Positions 1 to 7,453 of a DNA stretch of 15,711 bases are shown here, piece after piece; positions within the stretch are counted from its first letter, which is position 1; the number at the start of each line of letters is the position of its first letter. A program made the translations under genes and the position numbers. Source of the stretch: Candidatus Parcubacteria bacterium. GTDB taxonomy: Bacteria > Patescibacteriota > Minisyncoccia > Phycocordibacterales > SBAW01. The stretch lies in assembly GCA_019661855.1 (NCBI GenBank), contig JAIFWM010000025.1:1-15711 (forward strand), written 5' to 3'. Below the pieces are notes generated by a model that did not search any database, was not told the DNA's origin, and saw only the letters and a program-made list of their open reading frames with translations.

Positions 1-206
1 AGGAGGAGCAAGCCGTGCTCGTCTCGACCTATGAAGCTGTGCCCGAAAACTTGCGCACCGAGTTTATGCGCCTAACCGACATGGGGCACCCACACGAGAT
101 CAAAGCTTTTTTAGATAAATATGTGCCTAACTCTGAGACGATATCTGCACGAGCTATAGAGCGCGAAGTAAAAGAGTTTAAAGAGGAGCTGCAAAAGCAA
201 CTATAG
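1..206 (+). CDS. Unrecognised protein, C-terminal end (5' end outside window)
   Basis: The reading frame is open from the first full codon (base 3, reading E-E-Q-A) to a TAG at 204-206, giving 67 residues. It is predicted to be helical and charged, and ends in a Lys/Glu-rich helix (EREVKEFKEELQKQL). I do not recognise a family. The simplest reading is the tail of a longer gene cut by the window edge. The alternative is a complete 63-residue protein starting at the GTG at 15, because bases 1-6 are AGGAGG, a perfect Shine-Dalgarno sequence eight bases upstream; those bases could equally just be the codons for the glutamates. It converges on rbfA with 28 bases between the stops. Confidence 0.6.
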   Translation, partial: EEQAVLVSTYEAVPENLRTEFMRLTDMGHPHEIKAFLDKYVPNSETISARAIEREVKEFKEELQKQL

Positions 207-213
207 TAGATGT

Positions 214-232
214 ACCTAGGTTTAACCTGGGT
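214..232. terminator. Possible hairpin between convergent genes
   Basis: ACCTAGGTT and AACCTGGGT around a central T form a near-perfect inverted repeat with one G-T pair. It sits exactly between the stop of the partial plus-strand gene and the stop of rbfA. Neither strand has a T-run after it, so intrinsic termination is unproven; its position is the main argument. Confidence 0.3.
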
Positions 233-234
233 CA

Positions 235-540
235 TTAAGAGGAGAGTTCGTCGAGGCGTTGACGAATTTTCTCGCCTTTGTCTATTACAAACTCCACATG
301 AGGGACATGTGCTTTAACCCGCTTAGAAAAAAAGTCGGCAAACTCACCGCGGCTGCGTTGGCAAAAGTCGAGCGCTGCTTGCTCTGCCGAGTCGGGGAAG
401 ACGGTGATGAAAATTTGTGCTCGCTTACTGTCGTCTGAAAGATACGTTTCGGTTACGGTAATAAGCGACTGACGGTTTGCTTCACGGGCCAAAAACTCGG
501 CTGCAGTTTCGCGCAATGCTTCTTTAAGTCTTTCTTTCAT
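235..540 (-). CDS. rbfA: Ribosome-binding factor A
   Basis: RbfA is a small KH-type protein that binds the 30S subunit during 16S rRNA maturation and cold adaptation. The 101-residue product has the family layout: an N-terminal helix (LKEALRETAAEFLAREA), the strand segment ITVTETYLSDD followed by RAQIFITVFPD, a helix, and the C-terminal VPHVEFVIDKGEKIRQRLDEL, matching the usual P-x-L-x-F-x-x-D ending. It is at the short end for the family (typically about 110-130 residues). It lies 12 bases downstream of infB on the same strand, the classical infB-rbfA order, and is probably co-transcribed with it. No Shine-Dalgarno is visible before the ATG. Identification rests on motif and context. Confidence 0.9.
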   Translation of the reverse strand: MKERLKEALRETAAEFLAREANRQSLITVTETYLSDDSKRAQIFITVFPDSAEQAALDFCQRSRGEFADFFSKRVKAHVPHVEFVIDKGEKIRQRLDELSS

Positions 541-552
541 ACAATAAATTTT

Positions 553-2079
553 TTACTTAAAAACTATTTCAAAAGCCTCTAATTTATCTCCCGGCGCTGG
601 CTCGGTGCCGAGTTTAACCTGTGCGCCAAACTCACCTGATTCAATTTTTTTAACTGGGTTTTTGCCTGACTGAAGCGAAGTGATCTCGCCGCGAGCAATC
701 TCTAGGTCGCGACGCATAACACGCACCTCCTCGCCAACATTGAGTGTGCCTTCCTCAACGCGACCACCCAAGACGATGCGGCCTTTGACGTTGCTAAAGA
801 CTTTTAATATTTTTGCTGCGCCGGTTTTGTTTTCTTCACGTATGCGGGGGCGACGCTCTTCGATTTTGGCACCGAGCCACTCTTGGAGTTTGTAGATGAT
901 ATCAAACACGACAACCTCAACTCCTAAGCGCTCGGCCAAGTCCTTGGCCTCGCGCTCGACTTTGACATTAAATCCAACAATGACTCCGGGAGTTTTGCCG
1001 CCGCCAACGAGCTTAACGTCCGCTTCGCCAATGGGACCAACTGCTTGAGATACTATGCGTACCTCTAAATTTTCGTGTTGAGGGAGTTTGTTAAGCTCGT
1101 GAAGCACTGCTTCGCCGGTGCCTGCAACATCGGTTTTAATAATGAGTGGAAAAACTGTTTTTTGAATAATTTCCTCTTCGCTCGCCATACCCGCAATACT
1201 CTCGCTCGGGCGCTCCGGGCCGCTAGGCCGAGTCTTACCCTCGCTACGAGTACTGCGGCTCTGGCTCGCGACGGCTGTCTCCGCTTCTTTTTTATTTTCC
1301 ACAACTTTCCATGTGTCGCCTACTTGCGGGAGTGTTGAGAAGCCAACAATCTGCACCGGGCTACCAGGCAAGGCCTCGTCGATTTTGCGGCCTAAAAAGT
1401 TTTCCATTATGCGCACGGGTGCAAGGCTTGCTCCCGAGACTACATATTTTCCTGCTTGTATGCTCCCATTTTGTACGATGAGCGTTGCGGTGTTGCCGCG
1501 GCGCGGGTCAACGTGTGCTTCGATAACAAGTCCTTCGCCTGGCGCCTCGGGATCTGCAGACAGACCTTCAAGTTCACCGGCAAGCAAGATCAAATCCAAA
1601 AGCTCGGGGATTCCTTCGCCTGTTTTGCCCGAGACAGGAATGTACGGGACTTCGCCACCGAGGCCCTCTAAGAAAATCTGATGTTCAAGAAGAGACATTT
1701 TAGTCTTCTCAACGTTGGCACCTGGTTTATCGATTTTAGTGATTGCAACAATAAAAGGAATCTTCACATCTTGAATTAGTTTCAACGCTTCAATTGTTTG
1801 AGGTTTAACTCCTTCTTCGGCAGAGACTACCAAGATAGCAACATCGGCAACTTCGAGTCCACGCGAACGCATAGCGCTAAAGGCTTCGTGACCGGGTGTG
1901 TCTAAAAAGGTGATACGATGTTTGCCGTTTGTATTTTCATGCTCTGCTTCGTACGCCGAAAGATGCTGGGTAATACCACCCGCTTCTCCCTCAACAACTG
2001 AGGTCTGGCGTATATAGTCGAGCAATGTTGATTTGCCGTGGTCGATATGACCGACAACGGCGACAATTGGAGGTCTCAT
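553..2079 (-). CDS. infB: Translation initiation factor IF-2, short form
   Basis: IF-2 is the GTPase that places initiator tRNA on the 30S subunit and promotes 50S joining. In the 508 residues I see G1 GHIDHGKS (10-17), G2 GGITQH (34-39), G3 DTPGH (60-64), G4 TKID (114-117, where NKxD is usual) and G5 SGKTG (150-154), then domain II (about 180-262), a Ser/Arg/Pro-rich linker (about 265-300), domain III (about 306-400) and the C-terminal fMet-tRNA-binding beta barrel (about 415-505). The protein begins directly at the G domain: the usual N-terminal domains and long basic linker are absent, so it is far shorter than the E. coli protein (about 890). The ATG is 6 bases after the stop of the DUF4446 gene and has no Shine-Dalgarno, so it relies on the promoter of the upstream gene. 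Confidence 0.97.
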   Translation of the reverse strand: MRPPIVAVVGHIDHGKSTLLDYIRQTSVVEGEAGGITQHLSAYEAEHENTNGKHRITFLDTPGHEAFSAMRSRGLEVADVAILVVSAEEGVKPQTIEALKLIQDVKIPFIVAITKIDKPGANVEKTKMSLLEHQIFLEGLGGEVPYIPVSGKTGEGIPELLDLILLAGELEGLSADPEAPGEGLVIEAHVDPRRGNTATLIVQNGSIQAGKYVVSGASLAPVRIMENFLGRKIDEALPGSPVQIVGFSTLPQVGDTWKVVENKKEAETAVASQSRSTRSEGKTRPSGPERPSESIAGMASEEEIIQKTVFPLIIKTDVAGTGEAVLHELNKLPQHENLEVRIVSQAVGPIGEADVKLVGGGKTPGVIVGFNVKVEREAKDLAERLGVEVVVFDIIYKLQEWLGAKIEERRPRIREENKTGAAKILKVFSNVKGRIVLGGRVEEGTLNVGEEVRVMRRDLEIARGEITSLQSGKNPVKKIESGEFGAQVKLGTEPAPGDKLEAFEIVFK

Positions 2080-2084
2080 ATTTT

Positions 2085-2606
2085 TTACTTTTTCTTATGT
2101 TCCGCAATGTTTTTGCGTGCCATGTCTATGGCCTCACGTTCCTCCTGCGACGTCTCAAACTGTGAGGCGCCGTTCTCTACTGGCTTGCAATACACGCCCA
2201 CGCGGTCGCGGGCATAGAGAGTGGAGAGTACCACGCCATTGCCAAACTCATCAAGGAAGCAGATTGAAAAGCTTTGATTGCCTCCGGAGCCATCTCCTTG
2301 AAACGGATTAAAGCGCACGGTGCCCACTCCTTGGACAGCGCCGCGCAAACGCATCTCTGCAACTTTTAAGTAGCTCTCGAGCTCGGTGCGAAATATTTGG
2401 AGCTCTTTCATGTCTTTACTTAACGATTTGAGTGACTCTTCGATGTTGCCGTGTGCGCCACCAGTAAGTCGTGAGAGTCGGCGTTCGAGTAAAGTAAAAG
2501 CAATGAGTCCAAGGACAGCAAAAATAACTGCAATGACCGCGATAATAGGTACCGCTATTTGTACGGCAGGGTAGTTGAAGAAGCTGGACAAAGAGGCAGG
2601 TGTCAT
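2085..2606 (-). CDS. DUF4446 family membrane protein
   Basis: The 173-residue protein has one N-terminal membrane segment (about 13-40, VQIAVPIIAVIAVIF onward), a coiled-coil-prone charged stretch (about 42-85), and a C-terminal domain I recognise as DUF4446 by GVGTVRFNPFQ, GGNQSFSICFLDEFGNGVV and the closing EEREAIDMA. The biochemical function of this family is not known to me. It is the first gene of the infB-rbfA operon: its stop is 5 bases from the infB start. Its ATG is only 22 bases from the ATG of the divergent cysteine desulfurase gene, and a TATACT element ends 8 bases upstream, so its mRNA is predicted to have almost no leader. Confidence 0.85.
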   Translation of the reverse strand: MTPASLSSFFNYPAVQIAVPIIAVIAVIFAVLGLIAFTLLERRLSRLTGGAHGNIEESLKSLSKDMKELQIFRTELESYLKVAEMRLRGAVQGVGTVRFNPFQGDGSGGNQSFSICFLDEFGNGVVLSTLYARDRVGVYCKPVENGASQFETSQEEREAIDMARKNIAEHKKK

Positions 2607-2614
2607 GTTTGGTT

Positions 2615-2622
2615 AGTATACT
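2615..2622. promoter_or_regulatory. Symmetric -10 element shared by two divergent genes
   Basis: AGTATACT is a perfect 8-base palindrome, so TATACT can be read on both strands (plus 2617-2622, minus 2620-2615). It ends 6 bases before the plus-strand ATG at 2629 and 8 bases before the minus-strand ATG at 2606. No convincing -35 is visible on either side, and no ribosome binding site fits in the remaining bases. Confidence 0.6.
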
Positions 2623-2628
2623 GAAGCT

Positions 2629-3765
2629 ATGTTTTGGAAGCAAAGACGGATGGCCTTACAAAAAAGACTGTATGCTGATGCCGCAGCAGCCACACCTCTC
2701 TCAAGTCGCTCACGTAAAGAGCTGGAGCGCCTTTTGTCTATTTCGGGGAATGCGGGAGCATTACATAAAGAAGGAGTGCTCGCTAAAAAAGAGCTCGAAG
2801 CAGCACGCAAAAAAATTGCAGATTCAATAGGTGCGCACGCAGATGAGATAATCTTTACTGGTTCTGGTACCGAGGCTAACAATCTCGCACTTAAAAGTTT
2901 TTCGCATGTTGTAACCAGCGCTATCGAACATCAATCTGTTCTGGAGCCAGCAAAAAATGCTGTAGTGATTGGTGTTGATGCTGAAGGTTTGATTGACCTC
3001 GCAGCTCTCAAAGAGGCACTCACGCCCGAGGTAGATTTGGTTTCGGTGCAGTTGGTAAATAGCGAAATAGGTACTATCGAACCCATACGCAAAATAGCGA
3101 AGTTTTTGCGGAAACTGGATAGAAAAATATTTTTACATACAGACGCAAGTCAGGCACCTCTTTGGATGGATATAAAAGTAGAGAGGTTGGGAATAGACTT
3201 GATGACGTTAGATGCCCAAAAAGTATTGGGTCCTAAGGGTATTGGGTGTTTGTATATAAAAAGAGGAACACCCATTGTGCCGCTGCTCGAAGGTGGCAAG
3301 CAGGAGCAAGGGCTTCGTGGCGGGACAGAAAATGTTCCGCTCGCAGGCGCGTTTGCGGTTGCCCTAGAAGACGCACAGACAAATATAGAAGAGCGTGTAA
3401 AAAGGGTAGCAGAAGTGCGCGACTATTTGTGGAAGCAAATTAAAGAACTTTTACCTGATGCAATCATGAATGGACCACAAGGGGACAACAGAGTTGCTAA
3501 TAATTTAAATATTTCAATTCCTGGGCTTAATGCTGAGATGGCGGTGGTGGCAATGGATGCCGAGGGAGTAGCAGTTTCCACCCGCTCGGCGTGCGAAGTG
3601 GGTAAAGACGAGCCCTCGCATGTCATCCAAGCGATAGGGGTACCTGATGCACTTACCGGGACCGCTATAAGACTCTCTCTTTTGCCTGACGTGACCGAGT
3701 TGGATGCAAAACGCATAGCAAACACACTCGCAGAAATTGCAAAGAGGTACGTAAACGTGTTATAA
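2629..3765 (+). CDS. Cysteine desulfurase, NifS/IscS class
   Basis: This is a PLP enzyme that takes sulfur from cysteine for Fe-S clusters and thio-modification of tRNA. In the 378 residues I see the fold-type I landmarks: TGSGTEANN (77-85, cofactor phosphate loop), His101 in SAIEHQSVLEP (ring stacking), Asp172 in HTDASQA, the PLP lysine Lys198 in LDAQKVLGPKGIG, RGGTENVP (230-237), and the persulfide cysteine Cys322 in STRSACEVGKDEPSHV. The residue before the lysine is Gln rather than the usual His. The N-terminus runs about 12 residues longer than typical; I chose the ATG at 2629 because a TATACT box ends 6 bases upstream, but Met8 (2650) would give a more standard length. No iscU or mnmA partner is in the window, so I do not assign iscS or nifS. 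Confidence 0.93.
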   Translation: MFWKQRRMALQKRLYADAAAATPLSSRSRKELERLLSISGNAGALHKEGVLAKKELEAARKKIADSIGAHADEIIFTGSGTEANNLALKSFSHVVTSAIEHQSVLEPAKNAVVIGVDAEGLIDLAALKEALTPEVDLVSVQLVNSEIGTIEPIRKIAKFLRKLDRKIFLHTDASQAPLWMDIKVERLGIDLMTLDAQKVLGPKGIGCLYIKRGTPIVPLLEGGKQEQGLRGGTENVPLAGAFAVALEDAQTNIEERVKRVAEVRDYLWKQIKELLPDAIMNGPQGDNRVANNLNISIPGLNAEMAVVAMDAEGVAVSTRSACEVGKDEPSHVIQAIGVPDALTGTAIRLSLLPDVTELDAKRIANTLAEIAKRYVNVL

Positions 3766-3766
3766 T
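3761..3766 (+). promoter_or_regulatory. -10 element for the trypsin-fold gene
   Basis: A perfect TATAAT overlaps the TAA stop of the cysteine desulfurase gene and ends 9 bases before the ATG at 3776. TTGCAA at 3737-3742, 18 bases upstream, is a fair -35. The geometry predicts a leader of only 2-3 bases. Confidence 0.65.
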
Positions 3767-3775
3767 GCAGTCACG

Positions 3776-4537
3776 ATGGACCTCGAGCAGCTGACGAAAC
3801 ACCAAATAATTCTGCTTACACTTCTGGTGAGTTTTGTGACGTCAATTGTGACCGGTATCGTCACGGTTTCGCTTATGGACCAGGCGCCAGCCTCGGTCAC
3901 CCAAACGATCAATCGTATTGTTGAACACACGGTTGAAAAGGTGGTTCCAAGCGACCTTACCGCAGCGGTTACGACCGAAAAAACGGTAGTAGTTAAAGAA
4001 GATGATCTCACCGCCCAAACCATCGGCAAAGTCCAGCAATCAGTGATTCGCATTACTACAGCAGACAACCCAGACGCACTCCTTGCGCGCGGAGTAGTTG
4101 TTGGCAAAGGTCTTGCTATTACTGACCGTCATGCATTGGTAGCAAGTGGAGCACAGCAGTTTCAAGCAATTTTGAACTCTGGCGAGCGCGTACCGCTCTC
4201 ATTGGTTGGAGGAACCTCCACTATTGCCGTAGCGGTCCTTGGCACCACGACACTTCCTGTGGCTCCGATTGGTAATGTAAGTAAGGTGCAGTTGGGTCAA
4301 AGCGTCATCCGTATTGGAGGCCTAGGTTCTGATAGAGTTGCTGTCGGGGTTATAGCGCAGCTTCCGGGGGGAGATCATCAAAAGTTCATCGAATCCAGCG
4401 TATCGTCGCCAACACCAGGATCGGTACTTTTTACCCTTTTTGGTGAAGTGATTGGCATCATGACATCAGATGCGCTTGCAGCATCTACTGATGACTCTGT
4501 CTACAGTACGATAGAACCAAACGTGCTTTCGTTCTAG
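3776..4537 (+). CDS. Membrane-anchored trypsin-fold protein, probably inactive
   Basis: The 253-residue protein has one N-terminal membrane helix (about 10-34), a short coiled region, and a domain resembling HtrA/DegP-type serine proteases: GVVVGKGLAITDRHALVA (106-123) corresponds to the strand ending in the catalytic His, TIAVAVL (149-155) to the usual DLAVL, and PGSVLFTLFGEVIGI (214-228) to GNSGGPLFN..G.VIGI. His119 is kept, but the catalytic Asp is Thr149 and the catalytic Ser aligns with Pro214, so hydrolysis is not expected. There is no PDZ domain. The domain should lie outside the membrane. It sits 48 bases before the ClpB-type gene, but that gene has its own -10 element. A binding, scaffold or regulatory role is possible; the trypsin-fold assignment is by motif only. 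Confidence 0.72.
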   Translation: MDLEQLTKHQIILLTLLVSFVTSIVTGIVTVSLMDQAPASVTQTINRIVEHTVEKVVPSDLTAAVTTEKTVVVKEDDLTAQTIGKVQQSVIRITTADNPDALLARGVVVGKGLAITDRHALVASGAQQFQAILNSGERVPLSLVGGTSTIAVAVLGTTTLPVAPIGNVSKVQLGQSVIRIGGLGSDRVAVGVIAQLPGGDHQKFIESSVSSPTPGSVLFTLFGEVIGIMTSDALAASTDDSVYSTIEPNVLSF

Positions 4538-4570
4538 TTCCTTTTTCACCTTCTTCGCATATTCACTTCG

Positions 4571-4576
4571 TAAAAT
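4571..4576 (+). promoter_or_regulatory. -10 element for the clpB-type gene
   Basis: TAAAAT ends 9 bases before the ATG at 4586; the interval is pure A/T with no Shine-Dalgarno. The A/T-rich context makes the exact hexamer uncertain. Confidence 0.45.
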
Positions 4577-4585
4577 AAAAAATAT

Positions 4586-7285
4586 ATGCCACCATTTGGA
4601 CACTTCACCACAAAAGCAAAAGAAGCAGTTCGTCGCGCGCATGAGCTCGCGGTTGAACGCGGACAAAATCAAGTTAGTCCTATGCACTTACTTGCGGCTT
4701 TGTTGTTACAAGAGGAGTCACTTGTGGCATCCGTGCTCGATAAACTTGAGGTTGACGTTATTTTACTTACCGACACCACGCTCGAAGCGCTCGAAGGTGC
4801 ATCAAGTGGTTCGGTACTCTCTCCCTCATACCAGCTCTATCTAACACCTGAGTTAGTACAAGGGCTTGAGCGCTCGGCAAAAATAGCCACTGAGCTTCAT
4901 GATGAGTTTGTCTCAACTGAACACCTTTTCATATCAATTCTGGACATTCAGGGTGGTGCGCGCGACGTGCTTGCACGCTTTCGTATTACCCGTGAGGCAG
5001 TGGTGCGGGCACTCTCGGAGTTGCGCTCAACCAAGGCTGCATCAACCACGCAGGAAAAGAAATATCGCGCCTTGCCTAAGTACACTCGTTCGCTCACTAA
5101 GATGGCACTGGAAAATAAATTAGATCCTGTCATCGGCCGCGACGAAGAGATTAAGCGTGTGGTGCAGATTCTTTCGCGCCGCACTAAAAACAACCCAATA
5201 CTTATTGGTGAGGCGGGAGTAGGTAAAACTGCTATTGCCGAAGGGTTAGCTCAACGCATTGCGGTTGGTGATGTGCCTGAGTCACTCAAAGACAAAGACC
5301 TAGTATCGCTTGACCTTGGGTCTCTTATTGCGGGGACCAAGTATCGCGGCGAATTTGAAGAGCGTCTCAAAGCAATCATGAAAGAGATAGAGCGTTCGGA
5401 CGGTAAAATTTTACTTTTCGTCGACGAGATCCACACCATGATAGGTGCGGGTGCGGCCGAGGGCGCAATGGATGCATCAAACATGTTAAAGCCTGCGCTT
5501 GCGCGAGGGGACTTGCACGTCATAGGTGCTACAACGCTTAAAGAATATCAAAAACATATCGAACGTGACCCGGCGTTTCAACGACGCTTCCAGCCGGTGT
5601 ATGTGCTTGAACCATCGGTTGATGATGCAATCGCTATTTTGCGCGGACTTAAAGAAAAATACGAACTATTTCACGGGGTGCATATTACTGATGACTCTAT
5701 TGTCACTGCCGTGACGCTTTCAGCTCGCTATATTGCTGACCGATTTTTGCCTGACAAAGCAATTGACCTCATAGACGAGGCGGCCTCGTCTTTGCGTATC
5801 TCGCTTGAAAACAAACCACCGGCACTCGAGGACGCACACCGACGCATTATGCGCTTGGAGGTTGAAAAGGAGGCACTCCGCAAAGAGGCAGAAGGGGAGG
5901 ATGGTGCGCGCAGCGCCAAGACGCGCGTCAAAGTTATTGAGCGCGAGGTTGCAGAGCTTAAGGAGCAAACCAGTGAGTTGGAACTAAAATGGAAAAACGA
6001 AAAACAAGTACTTCTTGATATTAAATCGATCAAAAAAGAGTTAGAAAGTTTACGCATAGAGGCCGAAGCTGCAGAGGCTGCGGTTGACCTTTCGCGTGCG
6101 GCAGAGATTCGCTATGGCGAGATCCCAAGTCTTGAGCGCGAACTAGAGCAAAAGCAAAAGCGATTAAAAAAACTACAAAGCACACGCCGCTTGCTAAAAG
6201 AGGAGGTCACCGAGAGCGACATTGCCCAAGTAGTGTCAAAGTGGACGGGCATTCCTGTCTCGCGCATGCTTGAGGAAGAGGCAGAGAAACTTTCACGCAT
6301 TGAGCACTTCCTTGAAAGCCGTGTTGTAGGTCAAAATGAAGCAGTACAAAAAGTTGCCGACGCGGTTAAACGCTCTCGTGCAGGTATCGCTGACCCTAAT
6401 CGCCCAATCGCATCATTTATTTTTCTTGGCCCTACTGGTGTGGGTAAAACCGAACTTACCAAAGCGCTTGCGGAGTTTATGTTTGACGACGAAAAAGCGC
6501 TCATTCGCGTAGACATGTCGGAGTATATGGAAAAGCACTCGGTTTCAAAAATCATTGGTGCGCCTCCAGGCTATGTGGGACACGAAGAGGGTGGGGCACT
6601 CACCGAGTTGGTGCGTCATCGCCCATACTCAGTGCTCCTTTTTGACGAGATCGAAAAGGCACACCCAGAGGTATTTAATATTCTCTTGCAGGTTTTGGAC
6701 AATGGTCAGCTTACTGACGCAAAGGGACGCCGCGTAAACTTCCGCAACACGATAATCATCATGACCTCAAACATCGGTGCGTCGTATATTGATAAGATGG
6801 AGCAGCTTGGTTTTGCCACTGCCGGAGGAGGTGATGAACATAACTACGTGATGGCAAAAGAAAAGGTGCAGCAGTCACTTAAAGACTACTTCCGCCCCGA
6901 GTTCTTAAACCGTATCGACGAGATCATCATCTTTAACATTCTTTCACCAGGGGCTATTAAAGACATTGTCCAGATTCAGGTTAAAGAGGTGGTGGCTCGC
7001 TTGGCAGCCAAAGATATTACTCTTACGCTCACGCCGGCGGTCTATGAGTTTCTCTCCAAACAAGGATACAACCCGCACTATGGTGCTAGACCACTGCGCC
7101 GATTGATACAAGACAAAATCTTAACTAAAGTAGCATCGCTCATGGTGAGCCGTGGCGTGCTCTCGGGTGGCTCAGTAACGGTAGATGTTAAAAACGATGA
7201 GTTTATCTTTGAGGTTAAAAAGACCGGCAAAGGCAAAGGCGTCAAACTTTCTTCAGAAGTCCTGACTGAACAAAAGGTTGGATAA
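4586..7285 (+). CDS. clpB: ClpB-type AAA+ disaggregase with a ClpC-like loop
   Basis: This is a double-ring Hsp100 ATPase that threads aggregated or tagged proteins through its pore. The 899 residues show the Clp N-domain (about 5-150), AAA-1 with Walker A GEAGVGKT (208-215) and Walker B LLFVDEIH (near 278), a long coiled-coil middle domain (about 410-540, beginning [19 protein letters not shown]), and AAA-2 with Walker A GPTGVGKT (615-622) and Walker [14 protein letters not shown] (near 684), then the D2-small domain ([10 protein letters not shown]). The middle domain matches ClpB along its whole length ([18 protein letters not shown]). In the loop where ClpC carries VGF and ClpA IGL for docking ClpP, this protein has Leu741-Gly742-Phe743; E. 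coli ClpB lacks that tripeptide. Whether it works with DnaK, ClpP or both cannot be read from sequence. The ATG follows an A/T-rich -10-like element. Confidence 0.93.
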   Translation: MPPFGHFTTKAKEAVRRAHELAVERGQNQVSPMHLLAALLLQEESLVASVLDKLEVDVILLTDTTLEALEGASSGSVLSPSYQLYLTPELVQGLERSAKIATELHDEFVSTEHLFISILDIQGGARDVLARFRITREAVVRALSELRSTKAASTTQEKKYRALPKYTRSLTKMALENKLDPVIGRDEEIKRVVQILSRRTKNNPILIGEAGVGKTAIAEGLAQRIAVGDVPESLKDKDLVSLDLGSLIAGTKYRGEFEERLKAIMKEIERSDGKILLFVDEIHTMIGAGAAEGAMDASNMLKPALARGDLHVIGATTLKEYQKHIERDPAFQRRFQPVYVLEPSVDDAIAILRGLKEKYELFHGVHITDDSIVTAVTLSARYIADRFLPDKAIDLIDEAASSLRISLENKPPALEDAHRRIMRLEVEKEALRKEAEGEDGARSAKTRVKVIEREVAELKEQTSELELKWKNEKQVLLDIKSIKKELESLRIEAEAAEAAVDLSRAAEIRYGEIPSLERELEQKQKRLKKLQSTRRLLKEEVTESDIAQVVSKWTGIPVSRMLEEEAEKLSRIEHFLESRVVGQNEAVQKVADAVKRSRAGIADPNRPIASFIFLGPTGVGKTELTKALAEFMFDDEKALIRVDMSEYMEKHSVSKIIGAPPGYVGHEEGGALTELVRHRPYSVLLFDEIEKAHPEVFNILLQVLDNGQLTDAKGRRVNFRNTIIIMTSNIGASYIDKMEQLGFATAGGGDEHNYVMAKEKVQQSLKDYFRPEFLNRIDEIIIFNILSPGAIKDIVQIQVKEVVARLAAKDITLTLTPAVYEFLSKQGYNPHYGARPLRRLIQDKILTKVASLMVSRGVLSGGSVTVDVKNDEFIFEVKKTGKGKGVKLSSEVLTEQKVG

Positions 7286-7301
7286 AATCTCGTTTTTAAG
7301 C

Positions 7302-7307
7302 TACTCT
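7302..7307 (+). promoter_or_regulatory. Possible tRNA-Tyr promoter
   Basis: TACTCT ends 9 bases before the mature tRNA 5' end, with TTGGAT at 7278-7283 (18-base spacer) as a candidate -35 overlapping the end of the clpB-type gene. It would start transcription within about 2-3 bases of the mature tRNA. Confidence 0.4.
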
Positions 7308-7316
7308 ATAGCCATT

Positions 7317-7400
7317 GCGTCGGTGGCGGAGTGGTCAATCGCAACTGGCTGTAAACCAGTCGCCCTTGCGGCTACGTAGGTTCGAATCCTACCCGGCGCA
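7317..7400 (+). tRNA. tRNA-Tyr (GTA)
   Basis: The acceptor arms GCGTCGG and CCGGCGC pair (one G-T), the anticodon arm is ACTGG-CTGTAAA-CCAGT with anticodon GTA, there is a long class II variable arm, and the T-arm is GTAGG-TTCGAAT-CCTAC. The discriminator is A7400. CCA is not encoded and must be added. A36-A37-A38 in the loop makes it an expected MiaA substrate. Confidence 0.96.
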
Positions 7401-7441
7401 CAAATAGTTATTGTTCGCGAGTTGTCCCAAAAATCTTGGTG

Positions 7442-7447
7442 TATGAT
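7442..7447 (+). promoter_or_regulatory. -10 element for the pilin-peptidase fusion gene
   Basis: TATGAT ends exactly 6 bases before the ATG at 7454. No Shine-Dalgarno and no good -35 at 16-18 bases are seen; TTGTCC at 7422-7427 is too close. Confidence 0.5.
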
Positions 7448-7453
7448 TAAAGT

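Noticed and set aside
1180..1285. GC-rich low-complexity stretch considered as an inserted repeat in infB
   Set aside because: It keeps the frame and falls at the variable linker between IF-2 domains II and III; no repeated unit or target duplication was seen.
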